A stretch of 32,922 bases of DNA. Source: Prevotella sp. (GTDB lineage Bacteria > Bacteroidota > Bacteroidia > Bacteroidales > Bacteroidaceae). Below are positions 1 to 7,277 of this stretch, one piece after another. A program made the translations under genes and the position numbers. How positions within the stretch are numbered: the first letter of the stretch is position 1; each line of letters starts with the position of its first letter. The stretch covers positions 1-32,922 of the forward strand of contig JAJWLX010000036.1 in assembly GCA_021636625.1 (NCBI GenBank). The letters are read 5' to 3'. Below the pieces are notes generated by a model, which was not told where the DNA came from, ran no database searches, and worked only from the letters and a program-made list of their open reading frames with translations.

Positions 1-124
1 CTTCTCCGAACTTCTGAAGTACAGAAGTCTTTCCTACTTGTCGAGCGCCCAGCATTATCAATGGTTTACGGTCTTTTTTAGCTCTCCATTGTTTTAATTC
101 TTGAATAATAGTTCTATTAAACAT
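1..124 (-). CDS. AAA+ ATPase (AAA_14/DUF4143-like), 5' fragment
   Basis: This is the first 41 codons of a gene that runs off the left edge. The protein starts MFNRTIIQELKQW and reaches a Walker A P-loop, GARQVGKT, at residues 26-33. A short charged N-terminus leading straight into a GARQVGKT P-loop is typical of the AAA_14/DUF4143 ATPases, a large, often multi-copy family of uncertain function in Bacteroidota. The ATG at 124-122 is supported by a strong GGAGGT Shine-Dalgarno at 138-133, unusual in this phylum. A promoter and a hairpin-forming palindrome lie upstream. The C-terminal DUF4143 region is outside the window, so the family call rests on the N-terminus only. Confidence 0.8.
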   Translation of the reverse strand, partial: MFNRTIIQELKQWRAKKDRKPLIMLGARQVGKTSVLQKFGE

Positions 125-132
125 TTTTTTGC

Positions 133-138
133 ACCTCC
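133..138 (-). promoter_or_regulatory. Shine-Dalgarno of the AAA+ ATPase
   Basis: GGAGGT lies about 8 bases before the ATG at 124. A near-perfect anti-SD complement is rare among the other genes here, most of which have A/T-rich leaders, so it fixes this start codon. Confidence 0.7.
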
Positions 139-153
139 ATCGTTAAAGTGCAG

Positions 154-177
154 AAAATGTGTAAGTTTACACATTTT
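154..177. promoter_or_regulatory. 24-bp perfect palindrome in AAA+ ATPase leader
   Basis: Two 11-base arms, AAAATGTGTAA and TTACACATTTT, are separated by GT. The site lies between the predicted promoter (236-266) and the start codon at 124. It could be a repressor operator or, in the transcript, a hairpin ahead of the ribosome binding site. Perfect symmetry is seen; function is inferred. Confidence 0.6.
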
Positions 178-235
178 TGATACTTCTTTTGTGAAATTCT
201 CCACATTTTCCGTACTTGAGTTTTATTTTTCATCG

Positions 236-266
236 CAAAGATACTAAAAAAAAGACAAGCGAACAA
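236..266 (-). promoter_or_regulatory. Promoter of the AAA+ ATPase gene
   Basis: On the minus strand the -7 box TATCTTTG is at 243-236 and a TTG -33 element at 266-264, with a 20-base spacer. This fits the Bacteroidota sigma-ABfr consensus. The predicted transcript has a leader of roughly 100 bases that contains the palindrome. Confidence 0.55.
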
Positions 267-404
267 GCTATTACTGCATTTTTAACCAACTTTATTACAT
301 CATTTATTTCAAGAAGAGCATAAGACCATACGTAAGATTCTTTCTAGCTCATTAAAAAAAAGAAAAAACAAGGGAAAACAGGTGATTAAATGAAAAATTT
401 GCAT

Positions 405-412
405 TATCTTTG
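405..412 (+). promoter_or_regulatory. Putative -7 box for the M18 aminopeptidase
   Basis: TATCTTTG matches the TAnnTTTG -7 box, 73 bases before the ATG at 485. No good -33 TTTG is present at the usual spacing. The rest of 125-484 is A/T-rich and, beyond the sites listed, shows no gene. Confidence 0.5.
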
Positions 413-422
413 CAAAGGCAAT

Positions 423-459
423 TGAAATTGAAGAAAACAAATGAAATTGAAGAAAACAA
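423..459 (+). repeat. 18-bp tandem duplication in M18 leader
   Basis: TGAAATTGAAGAAAACAA occurs at 423-440 and again at 442-459, a 19-base period. It lies in the predicted 5' UTR between the -7 box and the start codon. Confidence 0.8.
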
Positions 460-484
460 TAGAAACAAAATAAAGATATAGACT

Positions 485-1771
485 ATGATCAAAAGATTAT
501 TATCCTTTTTAGACGCTTCGCCAGTGAACTTCCTGGCAGTGAAGAATATCTCTAAGGAATTGGAGAAAAATGGGTTCAGACGATTGAACCCTCAGGAGCC
601 GCTGGGCAAGGTTGTGGCTGGTGACAAGTTCTTTGTTACCAAGAACGACTCTTCTATCTATGCTTTCCAAATCGGAAAGAAGGCGCTGGCGGATGCAGGC
701 TTCCATATGATCTGCGCTCACTGCGACTCTCCTACCTTCCGCATCAAGCCTAACGCTGAGATGACTTGCGAGGGCGGTATCGTGAAACTGAATACCGAGG
801 TTTATGGCGGTCCGATTATGTCAACCTGGTTCGACCGTCCACTCACTCTGGCGGGTAGAGTGATCGTAAAGGGTGAGGATGCGATGCATCCGAAGACTCT
901 CCTACTCCATATCCAGCGACCTCTGCTGCAGATCAGCAATCTCGCTATCCACTTCAACCGTCAGGTGAACGATGGCGTGAAGCTGAGCAAGCAGAAGGAT
1001 GTGCTCCCTATTCTCGGCATCATCAATGATGAACTGGAGAAGGGTAATCTGCTGATGAACGTGATTACCGGTGAACTGAATATCCAGAAGGAGGATATCC
1101 TCGACTTCGATCTCTATCTGGCTGATGCCACTCCTGCCTGCACCTTCGGTGTACACGATGAGTTTATCTCTTCGGGAAGACTCGATGACCTGTCGATGTG
1201 CTGGGCGGGCGTAGAGGCTCTGACGGCGGCTGATGCCCAGGATACGACCCAGGTGCTGGCGATTTTCGACAATGAGGAGACTGGTTCGCAGACCAAGCAG
1301 GGTGCGGGAAGTCCTTTCCTCTCTTATATGCTGCAGCGCATCGCTCTTGCACAGAGCGGAACAGAGGAGGCGTATTATCAGGCTGTGGAACGCGCCTTCA
1401 TGATTTCTGCGGACAATGCGCATGCATGGCATCCAAACTACAGCGAGAAGTTTGACCCAACGAATCATCCGATGCTGGGTGGTGGTCCGGTTATCAAGTT
1501 TAATGCGGCACAGAAGTATGCGAGTGATGCGGTATCTGCAGCCATCTTCGCGAATATCTGTGAGGCAGCCGGTGTGCCTTGTCAGCGTTTCGTAAACCAT
1601 AGTGATGTGGCTGGCGGAAGCACTTTGGGCAATATCCTCGCCTCTTCCATTCCATTGAAGGGCGTAGATATGGGTAATGCCATCCTCGCCATGCACAGTT
1701 GCCGCGAAACCGGCAGCGTGATGGATCACGAATATTGCGTGAAGGCTTTCACGAAGTTCTATCAGTTATAA
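485..1771 (+). CDS. M18 family aminopeptidase (aspartyl aminopeptidase type)
   Basis: A dinuclear zinc exopeptidase, probably cytoplasmic, that removes N-terminal (often acidic) residues from peptides. Its 428 residues match the usual family length. Visible M18 motifs include AHCDSPTFRIKP with H79 and D81, SGRLDDLSMC, the acidic metal/catalytic segment IFDNEETGSQTKQGAGS, SADNAHAWHPNYSEKF followed by GGGPVIKFNA, and the C-terminal HSDVAGGSTLGNI. No signal peptide is seen. The gene stands alone: its own -7 box is upstream, and a palindromic repeat separates it from the convergent SusD-like gene. The first ATG after the leader gives the expected N-terminus. Substrate preference cannot be read from the sequence. 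Confidence 0.95.
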   Translation: MIKRLLSFLDASPVNFLAVKNISKELEKNGFRRLNPQEPLGKVVAGDKFFVTKNDSSIYAFQIGKKALADAGFHMICAHCDSPTFRIKPNAEMTCEGGIVKLNTEVYGGPIMSTWFDRPLTLAGRVIVKGEDAMHPKTLLLHIQRPLLQISNLAIHFNRQVNDGVKLSKQKDVLPILGIINDELEKGNLLMNVITGELNIQKEDILDFDLYLADATPACTFGVHDEFISSGRLDDLSMCWAGVEALTAADAQDTTQVLAIFDNEETGSQTKQGAGSPFLSYMLQRIALAQSGTEEAYYQAVERAFMISADNAHAWHPNYSEKFDPTNHPMLGGGPVIKFNAAQKYASDAVSAAIFANICEAAGVPCQRFVNHSDVAGGSTLGNILASSIPLKGVDMGNAILAMHSCRETGSVMDHEYCVKAFTKFYQL

Positions 1772-1776
1772 TTTAA

Positions 1777-1905
1777 AAGCTTTTGCCCTTACAGGGCGAC
1801 AGGCTTGCATCCATAAATACCCAGGGCGATTGCCCTGGGCTAGGAGCTTCTGCCCTTTACCTTTCCCTTCGGCCGGTGACCGTTGGTTCAGGGCGTATGG
1901 GATGT
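1777..1905. repeat. REP-like palindromic intergenic element
   Basis: Structured repeat filling the gap between two convergent genes. It holds the hairpin GCCCT-TAC-AGGGC (1785-1797), the perfect hairpin CCCAGGGC-GATT-GCCCTGGG (1820-1839), and two related modules, AGCTTTTGCCCTTAC (1778-1792) and AGCTTCTGCCCTTTAC (1845-1860). The second module pairs at a distance with CAGGGCGTA near 1897. It is G/C-rich compared with other intergenic DNA here and probably stops transcription from both sides. It resembles dispersed palindromic repeats of Prevotella-type genomes from memory. Confidence 0.6.
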
Positions 1906-1930
1906 GGCTTATGACACACCCTCTTAACTT

Positions 1931-3001
1931 TCATTTCTTTTCATACCCCTTATTCTGCACGAGCTTGGGATTCAGGTCGAGGCATTTCTGAGGAATCGGG
2001 AAAAGAATACTGGCTTTATCACCCTTGCAGACCTTTGCCTTCTCCTTCATCAACAATACATCGGGATAACAGAAACGGAAGAGCGGCTTGAGATGCTCCG
2101 TTTCTACCAGATGGGAACCGCCATTCTCACGAAGCAACCTTGCATAAGTGGAACTATTGAATATCTCATTCTCCTCCAAGCCATATCCTTCTGCGGCCAA
2201 TTTATCACAATAGAAAATACAGGTTTCCCAGGCATTCAATTCCTTGCTGCGATTCTCACCAGCCGTTCCACCATTGAGCAGAGAAGCACCATCGGCCGTC
2301 TGAACCACAAAGTGGATTTTCTTACCCTTAGGACGTTTCTTATATCCTCTGGTCCAATCATCAAACGTATAGATTTCAGCATTGAAAGCCAACTTTGCCA
2401 ACAGGAAGTTGATTACCGGTTGCGTGATTCTTCCCTCATACACTCCACCATTGGCGCTATGCTCATTCGGAAGGTAAGGTAGCGCCTGCTGCAACTCACT
2501 GAAGATAAAGCGGAACACCTCGCTTCTTTCGCTTTGCGCACAGAGGTTGACGTCGGTAAGCGAAGCCACAGCAATGCCCGAAGCCGCCTCATAGATGGCC
2601 GCCTCGCCAGAAGACAGAATCACGGGAATCCTGCCAAAAAGCTCCATCGCCTCGTAATACATCATAGCTCTGATGGCACGCACCTCAGCCTTAAACTGGT
2701 CTTTTTGATTCACAGAGAGCAAATCAGACTTGTAATCGATGATATCAAGCGACTGATTCGCCTTTCCTATCACCTGATAGAGATGACTCCACACTGCATA
2801 GAGCGAGTCTTCTTCCTCGCTATGCTCTACAAAGTCTATGTCCTGATAGAGAGAAGATACGGTATGGTTATAGATTTCAGACGCAGAACCATACATGGCA
2901 TTCCCGTCGAGCTGCTCCTTAGGATGCTCATTCGCACAAGAAGAGAATACCATGACAGTCCCCAGCATGAGGACCCAAATGCAAATACGTGAAATCTTCA
3001 T
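1931..3001 (-). CDS. SusD/RagB-like outer-membrane lipoprotein (compact, no SusC partner)
   Basis: Predicted surface glycan- or nutrient-binding lipoprotein of 356 residues. The start at 3001 gives MKISRICIWVLMLGTVMVFS followed by lipobox Cys22. A longer in-frame reading from 3175 would bury this signal peptide behind 58 extra residues and begin upstream of the predicted promoter, so I rejected it. Family features are a central RAIRAMMYYEAMELFGRIPV helix (SusD proteins usually have RAYYY..L...FG.VPL), the IFSELQQALPYLPN stretch, and a C-terminus FPIPQKCLDLNPKLVQNKGY, close to the usual IPQ.ELDLNP...QNPGY. It is shorter than the common 500-600 residues, and no SusC-type TonB receptor is adjacent; the neighbours are dnaA and a peptidase. 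Ligand unknown. Confidence 0.85.
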   Translation of the reverse strand: MKISRICIWVLMLGTVMVFSSCANEHPKEQLDGNAMYGSASEIYNHTVSSLYQDIDFVEHSEEEDSLYAVWSHLYQVIGKANQSLDIIDYKSDLLSVNQKDQFKAEVRAIRAMMYYEAMELFGRIPVILSSGEAAIYEAASGIAVASLTDVNLCAQSERSEVFRFIFSELQQALPYLPNEHSANGGVYEGRITQPVINFLLAKLAFNAEIYTFDDWTRGYKKRPKGKKIHFVVQTADGASLLNGGTAGENRSKELNAWETCIFYCDKLAAEGYGLEENEIFNSSTYARLLRENGGSHLVETEHLKPLFRFCYPDVLLMKEKAKVCKGDKASILFPIPQKCLDLNPKLVQNKGYEKK

Positions 3002-3042
3002 AACCATATCTACAGTAATTTGGGTAAAACATAATCCAACTG

Positions 3043-3050
3043 CAAATATA
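3043..3050 (-). promoter_or_regulatory. Putative -7 box for the SusD-like gene
   Basis: TATATTTG on the minus strand, about 40 bases before the ATG at 3001. No clear -33 box at 19-21 bases. It supports the shorter start codon. Confidence 0.5.
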
Positions 3051-3229
3051 CAAAAAAGAAAGATAGAAGATGTAAAAAAGGCAGAAAACTTACACAAAAT
3101 TTGCGTATAGGCTGAAAGAAACGGAAAAAGGAAGCCAAGACAAATACAAACTTGCCCGACTTCCTTTTGTTTCATTTATATAAACGAGAACCACTATACC
3201 AAGGTTCCGTGCTTATCTGATTCAAATTA

Positions 3230-3250
3230 GGCTCTTCCTAAAGGAAAGCC
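3230..3250 (-). terminator. Weak hairpin downstream of dnaA
   Basis: On the minus strand GGCTTTCC-TTTA-GGAAGAGCC forms an 8-bp stem with one bulge, 15 bases after the dnaA stop. There is no long T-run after it, so it is a weak candidate. Confidence 0.35.
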
Positions 3251-3264
3251 CTTTTATGATGTGC

Positions 3265-4686
3265 TTATCTCTTCACTCTCAATCCATTCTCGATGCTAGA
3301 GAGTTCATCGAAGAACTCGGCATCGATCTTCAGTCGCTCCTCTACCTTGGCACAACTGTGGATAACCGTGCTATGATCGCGATTACCAATGAGTTTGCCC
3401 ACTCTGGAAGCAGGCATCTTGATGAGTTTCTGAGCCATGAACATCGCCACCTGACGCGCCTCCACGTACTCACGCTTGCGGCTCTTGCTGTTGACAGCAG
3501 CCACCGTTACCTTATAATGATTGCAGACCGCCTCCACGATTTCATCGAGGGTGAGCACCTTGTTGCTCTCCTCAACCTTGACGGCACGCTTGATGACACG
3601 CTCCGCCAGGCGGATATCAATATTGCTGTTATATACGATACTGTAAGCCAGCAAGCCATTGATGGCACCCTGGAGATCACGCACACTGCCGTTGCAGGTC
3701 TGTGCGATAAAGGAAACCACATCCTTCGGAATCTTCAGTCCATCCTTGCGTACCTTGTTGCTCACGATATCCACGCAGAGTTCCACATTCGGCTTCTCCA
3801 ACTCCGCCACCAGTCCACAAGAGAAACGGGTGATGAGTCGGTCTGGCATATCCTTGAGTTCAACCGGAGGTCTATCGCTTGCCAGAATGATACGCTTTCC
3901 ATTTCGGAAGAGGTGATTGAAGATGTGGAAGAAGGTATTCAAGGTCTTCGCCTTGCCTGCCCAATCCTGCACATCATCCACGATGAGCACATCGATAGAC
4001 TGGTAGAAATTGATGAAATCATTACTTGCATTATGCAGCACCGCATCGGTATATTGTGTCTGGAAGAGGCGGGCACTGACATAGAGCACACGCTTCTTAG
4101 GATACATCTGCTTGGTTTTCAGACCGATGGCATTCACCAGGTGAGTCTTTCCGCTACCAGAAGGACCATAGATGAACATCGGGTTGAACTGCGTGGTATT
4201 CGGATGCTCAGCGATAGACAATCCCACCGAACGTGGCAGTTTGTTGCTGTCACCCTCCATATAATTATTGAAGGTGAGTTTCGGATCAAGTTGGGTGTCA
4301 ATGTCTTCAGGCTGCTGTGGTTCTGCCGGGTTAGTCTGTGTCTGTGTCTGCTGTGCCAATCTCTTGCGCTCAGCCTCATCAATATCAGCCGGATCAGCTT
4401 CCACATCCTGGGTCAACCTGTGCTCCTTATCCGTTACCACCCGATAAGTGAGACGGATGCCATCGCCGAAATTGCGATGAAGGACCTTACTCAACAAGCC
4501 AACATAATTCTGTTCCAAGTACTCATATACGAATGGACTTGGAACTTGAACCAACAAAGTCTTGGTCGAAGGCTTGTACGACTCAAAGACTATTGGTCGA
4601 AACCATGTATTATATTGCTGCTCTGACACATTATCCTTTATAAGCAAAAGACTATTGTCCCAAAGCGCTTTTGGACTTGCTAACAT
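3265..4686 (-). CDS. dnaA: Chromosomal replication initiator DnaA
   Basis: Binds DnaA boxes and melts the replication origin. From the ATG at 4686 it is 473 residues. Domain I begins near residue 8 (LWDNSLLLIKDNVSEQQYNTWF). A Gln/Pro-rich linker spans about 100-135. The AAA+ core has Walker A GPSGSGKT at 174-181 and Walker B LIVDDVQD with Asp237-Asp238. Domain IV ends in the box-recognition motif RDHSTVIHSC at about 436-445. A GTG two codons earlier (4692) is possible, but the ATG fits the family's short N-terminus. It has its own promoter at 4766-4797, with an inverted repeat around the predicted transcription start. A perfect DnaA box lies inside the coding sequence (3357-3365) and another upstream (4863-4871), compatible with autoregulation or a nearby origin. 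Confidence 0.97.
   Translation of the reverse strand: MLASPKALWDNSLLLIKDNVSEQQYNTWFRPIVFESYKPSTKTLLVQVPSPFVYEYLEQNYVGLLSKVLHRNFGDGIRLTYRVVTDKEHRLTQDVEADPADIDEAERKRLAQQTQTQTNPAEPQQPEDIDTQLDPKLTFNNYMEGDSNKLPRSVGLSIAEHPNTTQFNPMFIYGPSGSGKTHLVNAIGLKTKQMYPKKRVLYVSARLFQTQYTDAVLHNASNDFINFYQSIDVLIVDDVQDWAGKAKTLNTFFHIFNHLFRNGKRIILASDRPPVELKDMPDRLITRFSCGLVAELEKPNVELCVDIVSNKVRKDGLKIPKDVVSFIAQTCNGSVRDLQGAINGLLAYSIVYNSNIDIRLAERVIKRAVKVEESNKVLTLDEIVEAVCNHYKVTVAAVNSKSRKREYVEARQVAMFMAQKLIKMPASRVGKLIGNRDHSTVIHSCAKVEERLKIDAEFFDELSSIENGLRVKR
3357..3365 (-). promoter_or_regulatory. Perfect DnaA box inside dnaA
   Basis: TTATCCACA on the minus strand, formed by the codons for Val-Ile-His-Ser of the DnaA domain IV signature. 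Matches the E. coli high-affinity consensus. Whether it is bound is unknown; similar boxes occur in unrelated coding DNA at 13525 and 20293. Confidence 0.4.
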
Positions 4687-4732
4687 TGACACTATTTACT
4701 ACTTATTTAATTGATTTTTTACCTTAACACTA

Positions 4733-4760
4733 CATCAGATTGCACCACCTGATGCAAATC
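4733..4760. promoter_or_regulatory. Inverted repeats at the dnaA transcription start
   Basis: CATCAG (4733-4738) pairs with CTGATG (4749-4754), and overlapping it GATTGCA (4738-4744) pairs with TGCAAATC (4753-4760) with one extra base. The site begins about 6 bases downstream of the -7 box, where an operator or a leader hairpin would act. Confidence 0.4.
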
Positions 4761-4765
4761 GACTG

Positions 4766-4797
4766 CAAAATTACAAAAAAAAGCCCAAAGTAGCAAA
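4766..4797 (-). promoter_or_regulatory. dnaA promoter
   Basis: Minus strand: -33 TTTG at 4797-4794, a 20-base spacer, -7 TAATTTTG at 4773-4766. A full match to the Bacteroidota promoter pattern, with an expected start near 4760 and a leader of about 75 bases. Confidence 0.75.
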
Positions 4798-4862
4798 TCG
4801 GGCTATTTATAATATTTTAAGACTACATAGATAACTATCTCATAATCAAACAACTAAGAAAG

Positions 4863-4871
4863 TTATCCACA
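4863..4871 (+). promoter_or_regulatory. DnaA box upstream of dnaA
   Basis: Perfect TTATCCACA, 177 bases upstream of the dnaA start and about 65 bases beyond the -33 box. Placement suits either origin or autoregulatory function. Confidence 0.5.
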
Positions 4872-4882
4872 ATCGGGTTTTA

Positions 4883-4963
4883 GGGGCAGTGAAACATTTT
4901 TGAAACGCCCCGAAATAGCTAAAAAACAACAAGTTCTGTAGCTATTCCGGGGCGTGAAACATT
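4883..4963 (-). terminator. Large inverted repeat after mlaD (terminator-like)
   Basis: Arms of 17 bases, ACGCCCCGAAATAGCTA (4905-4921) and TAGCTATTCCGGGGCGT (4939-4955), pair with one mismatch around a 17-base loop. On the minus strand the hairpin is followed by TTTCAAAAATG, a poor T-run. The left arm is bracketed by near-identical segments, GGGGCAGTGAAACATT (4883-4898) and GGGGCGTGAAACATT (4949-4963). It lies 83 bases past the mlaD stop and may terminate that transcript; the repeats may instead belong to an origin. Confidence 0.45.
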
Positions 4964-5037
4964 GCCTTTGTTATTTAGACAAAATTTATTTTGGCTTTTT
5001 CCTCAAAGAAGCCTTTAAAAGAGCATTTTGGGAGGAA

Positions 5038-5937
5038 TTACTTGTCCTTCTTGCCAAAAATTGAGAAGTGAACATAGCGCTTTGGATGTGCCTTGAGATC
5101 GATGACGAGAGAATCGGCATGCGACATGGTAGAGTTCAGATTCTCATAGAGACGGGTATCGTTCATGAGGAGACCCAGACTACCCTTTCCGCTGTTCAAC
5201 TGCTCGGTAAACTTCTGTGCACCATCGAGGGTGGCATTCACACGATCGAGTGTGCCCTGCACATCGAGGCTCGCCAGATTAGAGGTGAGTCGGTTGGTAT
5301 TGTCGAGAACGCCATTCGCCTTCTTCATCATACCCGGAACCTGCTTGTTCAATCCAGCCATCAGGGTATTTAGCTCACGGGTGGAAACAGTGAGGTTGCT
5401 GGTGATGGTCTCCACATTGTGGAGGGAAGCAGCCAGGGCAGGATCAGCCAGGAGTGCATTCACACTGGCGAGGATGGAATCCAGCTTAGGCAGCATCTTC
5501 TCAACAACCGGAATCATTTCGGCAGCCTTGCCCATCATACCGTTATTCACGGTGCCAGGGATGATGCCGCCCGGTTCGATACGCTCACGAGGATTATTGG
5601 CAAGCAGGAGACTCACCTGGAGATTGCCCATGATATCCTTTGCAATCTCTGCGGTACTACCTGCCGGGATTCTCAAATCCTTGTTGATATCCACCTTGAC
5701 CTTGATGGGGCCCTTTCCGGAATAGTCGAAATCCAGCTGATCCACAGTACCCACCTTGTAGCCATCGGCATAGATAGGGGTAGAAGCACCCATACCCTGG
5801 ATGTCATCAAACGTCATATAGTAGGTGTTATTGGTAGAGAACAAGTTGATGCCTTTCAGAAAATTGATTCCGAAATACATCACCAAGATACCTACAATAG
5901 CGACCAACGCTATCCTAATTTCCTTTGTCAGTTTCAT
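5038..5937 (-). CDS. MCE/MlaD family protein
   Basis: Inner-membrane-anchored periplasmic protein likely to take part in lipid transfer between membranes. Of 299 residues, one transmembrane helix at about 9-27 (IALVAIVGILVMYFGINFL) is followed by an MCE domain at about 36-115 (TYYMTFDDIQGMGASTPIYA, VGTVDQLDF, VKVDINKDLRIPAGSTAEI). A long, probably helical tail spans about 135-290. No Mla ATPase (MlaF) or permease (MlaE) is nearby; they may be encoded elsewhere. It lies 72 bases after the amidase gene and is probably co-transcribed with it; I recall this pairing from other Bacteroidota. Confidence 0.9.
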   Translation of the reverse strand: MKLTKEIRIALVAIVGILVMYFGINFLKGINLFSTNNTYYMTFDDIQGMGASTPIYADGYKVGTVDQLDFDYSGKGPIKVKVDINKDLRIPAGSTAEIAKDIMGNLQVSLLLANNPRERIEPGGIIPGTVNNGMMGKAAEMIPVVEKMLPKLDSILASVNALLADPALAASLHNVETITSNLTVSTRELNTLMAGLNKQVPGMMKKANGVLDNTNRLTSNLASLDVQGTLDRVNATLDGAQKFTEQLNSGKGSLGLLMNDTRLYENLNSTMSHADSLVIDLKAHPKRYVHFSIFGKKDK

Positions 5938-6009
5938 ATTTATCTATTTTTGTTCTTTTTATTATACCTATTTTATATAGAGCGAATCACAGGCTGCCCG
6001 AAAAGGGCA

Positions 6010-7260
6010 CTACCGGTTGCGGTTCTGCTTGAACTCCCGGATAGCCTGGTTCACGTCATATTTCTGTCCGTTCTTGAAGGCGATGATGAAAGCCTCCGGG
6101 AACTTCTCCAGCTTTTCCTTGCGCAGGCGATAGATCTCGTTGTAATCGGTGGATGCACCCAGGGTGTATTTCACCAGATTGCCTTCCTGGAAACTATCGT
6201 AATCGGTTTCGCCCTTGAAATGAGCATCGCCCTTGCGAAGGTTTCTACTACCTACGAAAATCTGAAGCTTGAAGACCGGCGCATCGGCTACTTCAGCCTT
6301 CTTCGGCTCCCGCTTTGGCTCAAGCTTCTTCACTTCCTTCACCTCCCGCTTTGACTGATCAGGCTTTGCCTCTTCACGCTTCGGCTGCTCTACTCTCGTT
6401 ACGACACGAGTCTTGGTCGCAGGTTCCTGATCGGGAACAATCTTCGGGATATTCACTTTCTCGGAATCCTTGGCACGATAAGGAACGGAAACCGATCTGT
6501 CGTACTTATTCTTGTATTTTGCGAAAGCCTCGTAGATGCCACGGGCGATATCATCCACCCTGCTGTCGTTGTTGAGCAGGCGCTCTTCATCAGGAGTGGT
6601 GATGAACCCCAGTTCTATGAGGCATCCCGGCATGGAAGTCTCTCTCAAGACCAGGAATCCCGCCTGATGCACGCCCTTATCGGGACGATTGGCACCATCG
6701 CAGACACCTCGCTGAATCATTCGGGCCAGCTCTACGCTGCGCTCCATGTTCTTGCCCTGGATGAACTCGAAGATGATATAGCTCTCAGAAGAGCGGGGAT
6801 CGAATCCCTGATACCTCTGCTGATAGTCCTTCTCCATCGAGATGACGGAGTTCTCTCGCATCGCCACATCGAGATTGTCCTTGGCACGGTGCATACCGAG
6901 GGTATAGGTCTCGAAGCCACGAGCTATCTTTCCTGCCGGCAAGGCATTGGTGTGCACGGAGATAAATAGATCGGCGTTGGCACGGTTGGCGATATTCGCA
7001 CGCTCATTGAGCGGGATGAAGACATCCGTCTTGCGGGTATAGATGACTCTTACCTCCGGGAGATTCTGCTCCACATACTTACCGAAGCGCAAGGCAACGG
7101 CAAGATTGATATTCTTTTCCTTGGATATGGTTCCAAGTGCTCCGGCATCATGACCACCATGACCAGGATCGATGACCAGCGTGAAACGCTTATTGGCAGC
7201 GAACGCAGTCATTACCAACACACACAAGAAGATCCATATCAGTGTTACTTTCTTACACAT
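6010..7260 (-). CDS. N-acetylmuramoyl-L-alanine amidase (Amidase_3) with C-terminal SPOR-like domain
   Basis: Zinc enzyme that cuts the bond between muramic acid and the peptide stem of peptidoglycan, in the periplasm. The 416 residues start with a signal peptide (about 1-21, ending MTAFAA). The catalytic domain covers about 25-250: IDPGHGGHDAG with zinc His34, Glu48, His103 in SVHTNA, and catalytic Glu216 in CLIELGF. A Lys/Glu/Arg-rich linker (about 255-328) leads to a C-terminal domain starting FKLQIFVGS, which looks like a divergent SPOR or similar peptidoglycan-binding module. A possible -7 box lies just upstream (7278-7285), and folB ends 51 bases before the start. Followed by mlaD. Confidence 0.93.
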   Translation of the reverse strand: MCKKVTLIWIFLCVLVMTAFAANKRFTLVIDPGHGGHDAGALGTISKEKNINLAVALRFGKYVEQNLPEVRVIYTRKTDVFIPLNERANIANRANADLFISVHTNALPAGKIARGFETYTLGMHRAKDNLDVAMRENSVISMEKDYQQRYQGFDPRSSESYIIFEFIQGKNMERSVELARMIQRGVCDGANRPDKGVHQAGFLVLRETSMPGCLIELGFITTPDEERLLNNDSRVDDIARGIYEAFAKYKNKYDRSVSVPYRAKDSEKVNIPKIVPDQEPATKTRVVTRVEQPKREEAKPDQSKREVKEVKKLEPKREPKKAEVADAPVFKLQIFVGSRNLRKGDAHFKGETDYDSFQEGNLVKYTLGASTDYNEIYRLRKEKLEKFPEAFIIAFKNGQKYDVNQAIREFKQNRNR

Positions 7261-7277
7261 ACTTTCTGATGATTTTG

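Larger units (their letters stand above)
4687..5037. other. dnaA upstream region, possible oriC
   Basis: Gene-free 351 bases between mlaD and dnaA. It holds the dnaA promoter, an A/T-rich stretch (about 4800-4860), one perfect DnaA box at 4863 and a large inverted repeat. A/T-rich DNA next to a DnaA box upstream of dnaA is the usual setting for an origin, but a single box is thin evidence. GC skew along the chromosome would decide. Confidence 0.3.

Noticed and set aside
902..1729. 275-codon minus-strand frame inside the M18 gene
   Set aside because: Shadow of a well-supported aminopeptidase; no motifs.
3002..3175. 58-residue N-terminal extension of the SusD-like protein
   Set aside because: It would place the lipobox in the interior and start upstream of the -7 box at 3043-3050. 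The lipoprotein start at 3001 is better.
3256..4626. Long plus-strand open frame (456 codons) opposite dnaA
   Set aside because: It is the antisense shadow of dnaA, with no promoter, signal or family motif; DnaA motifs on the other strand are complete.
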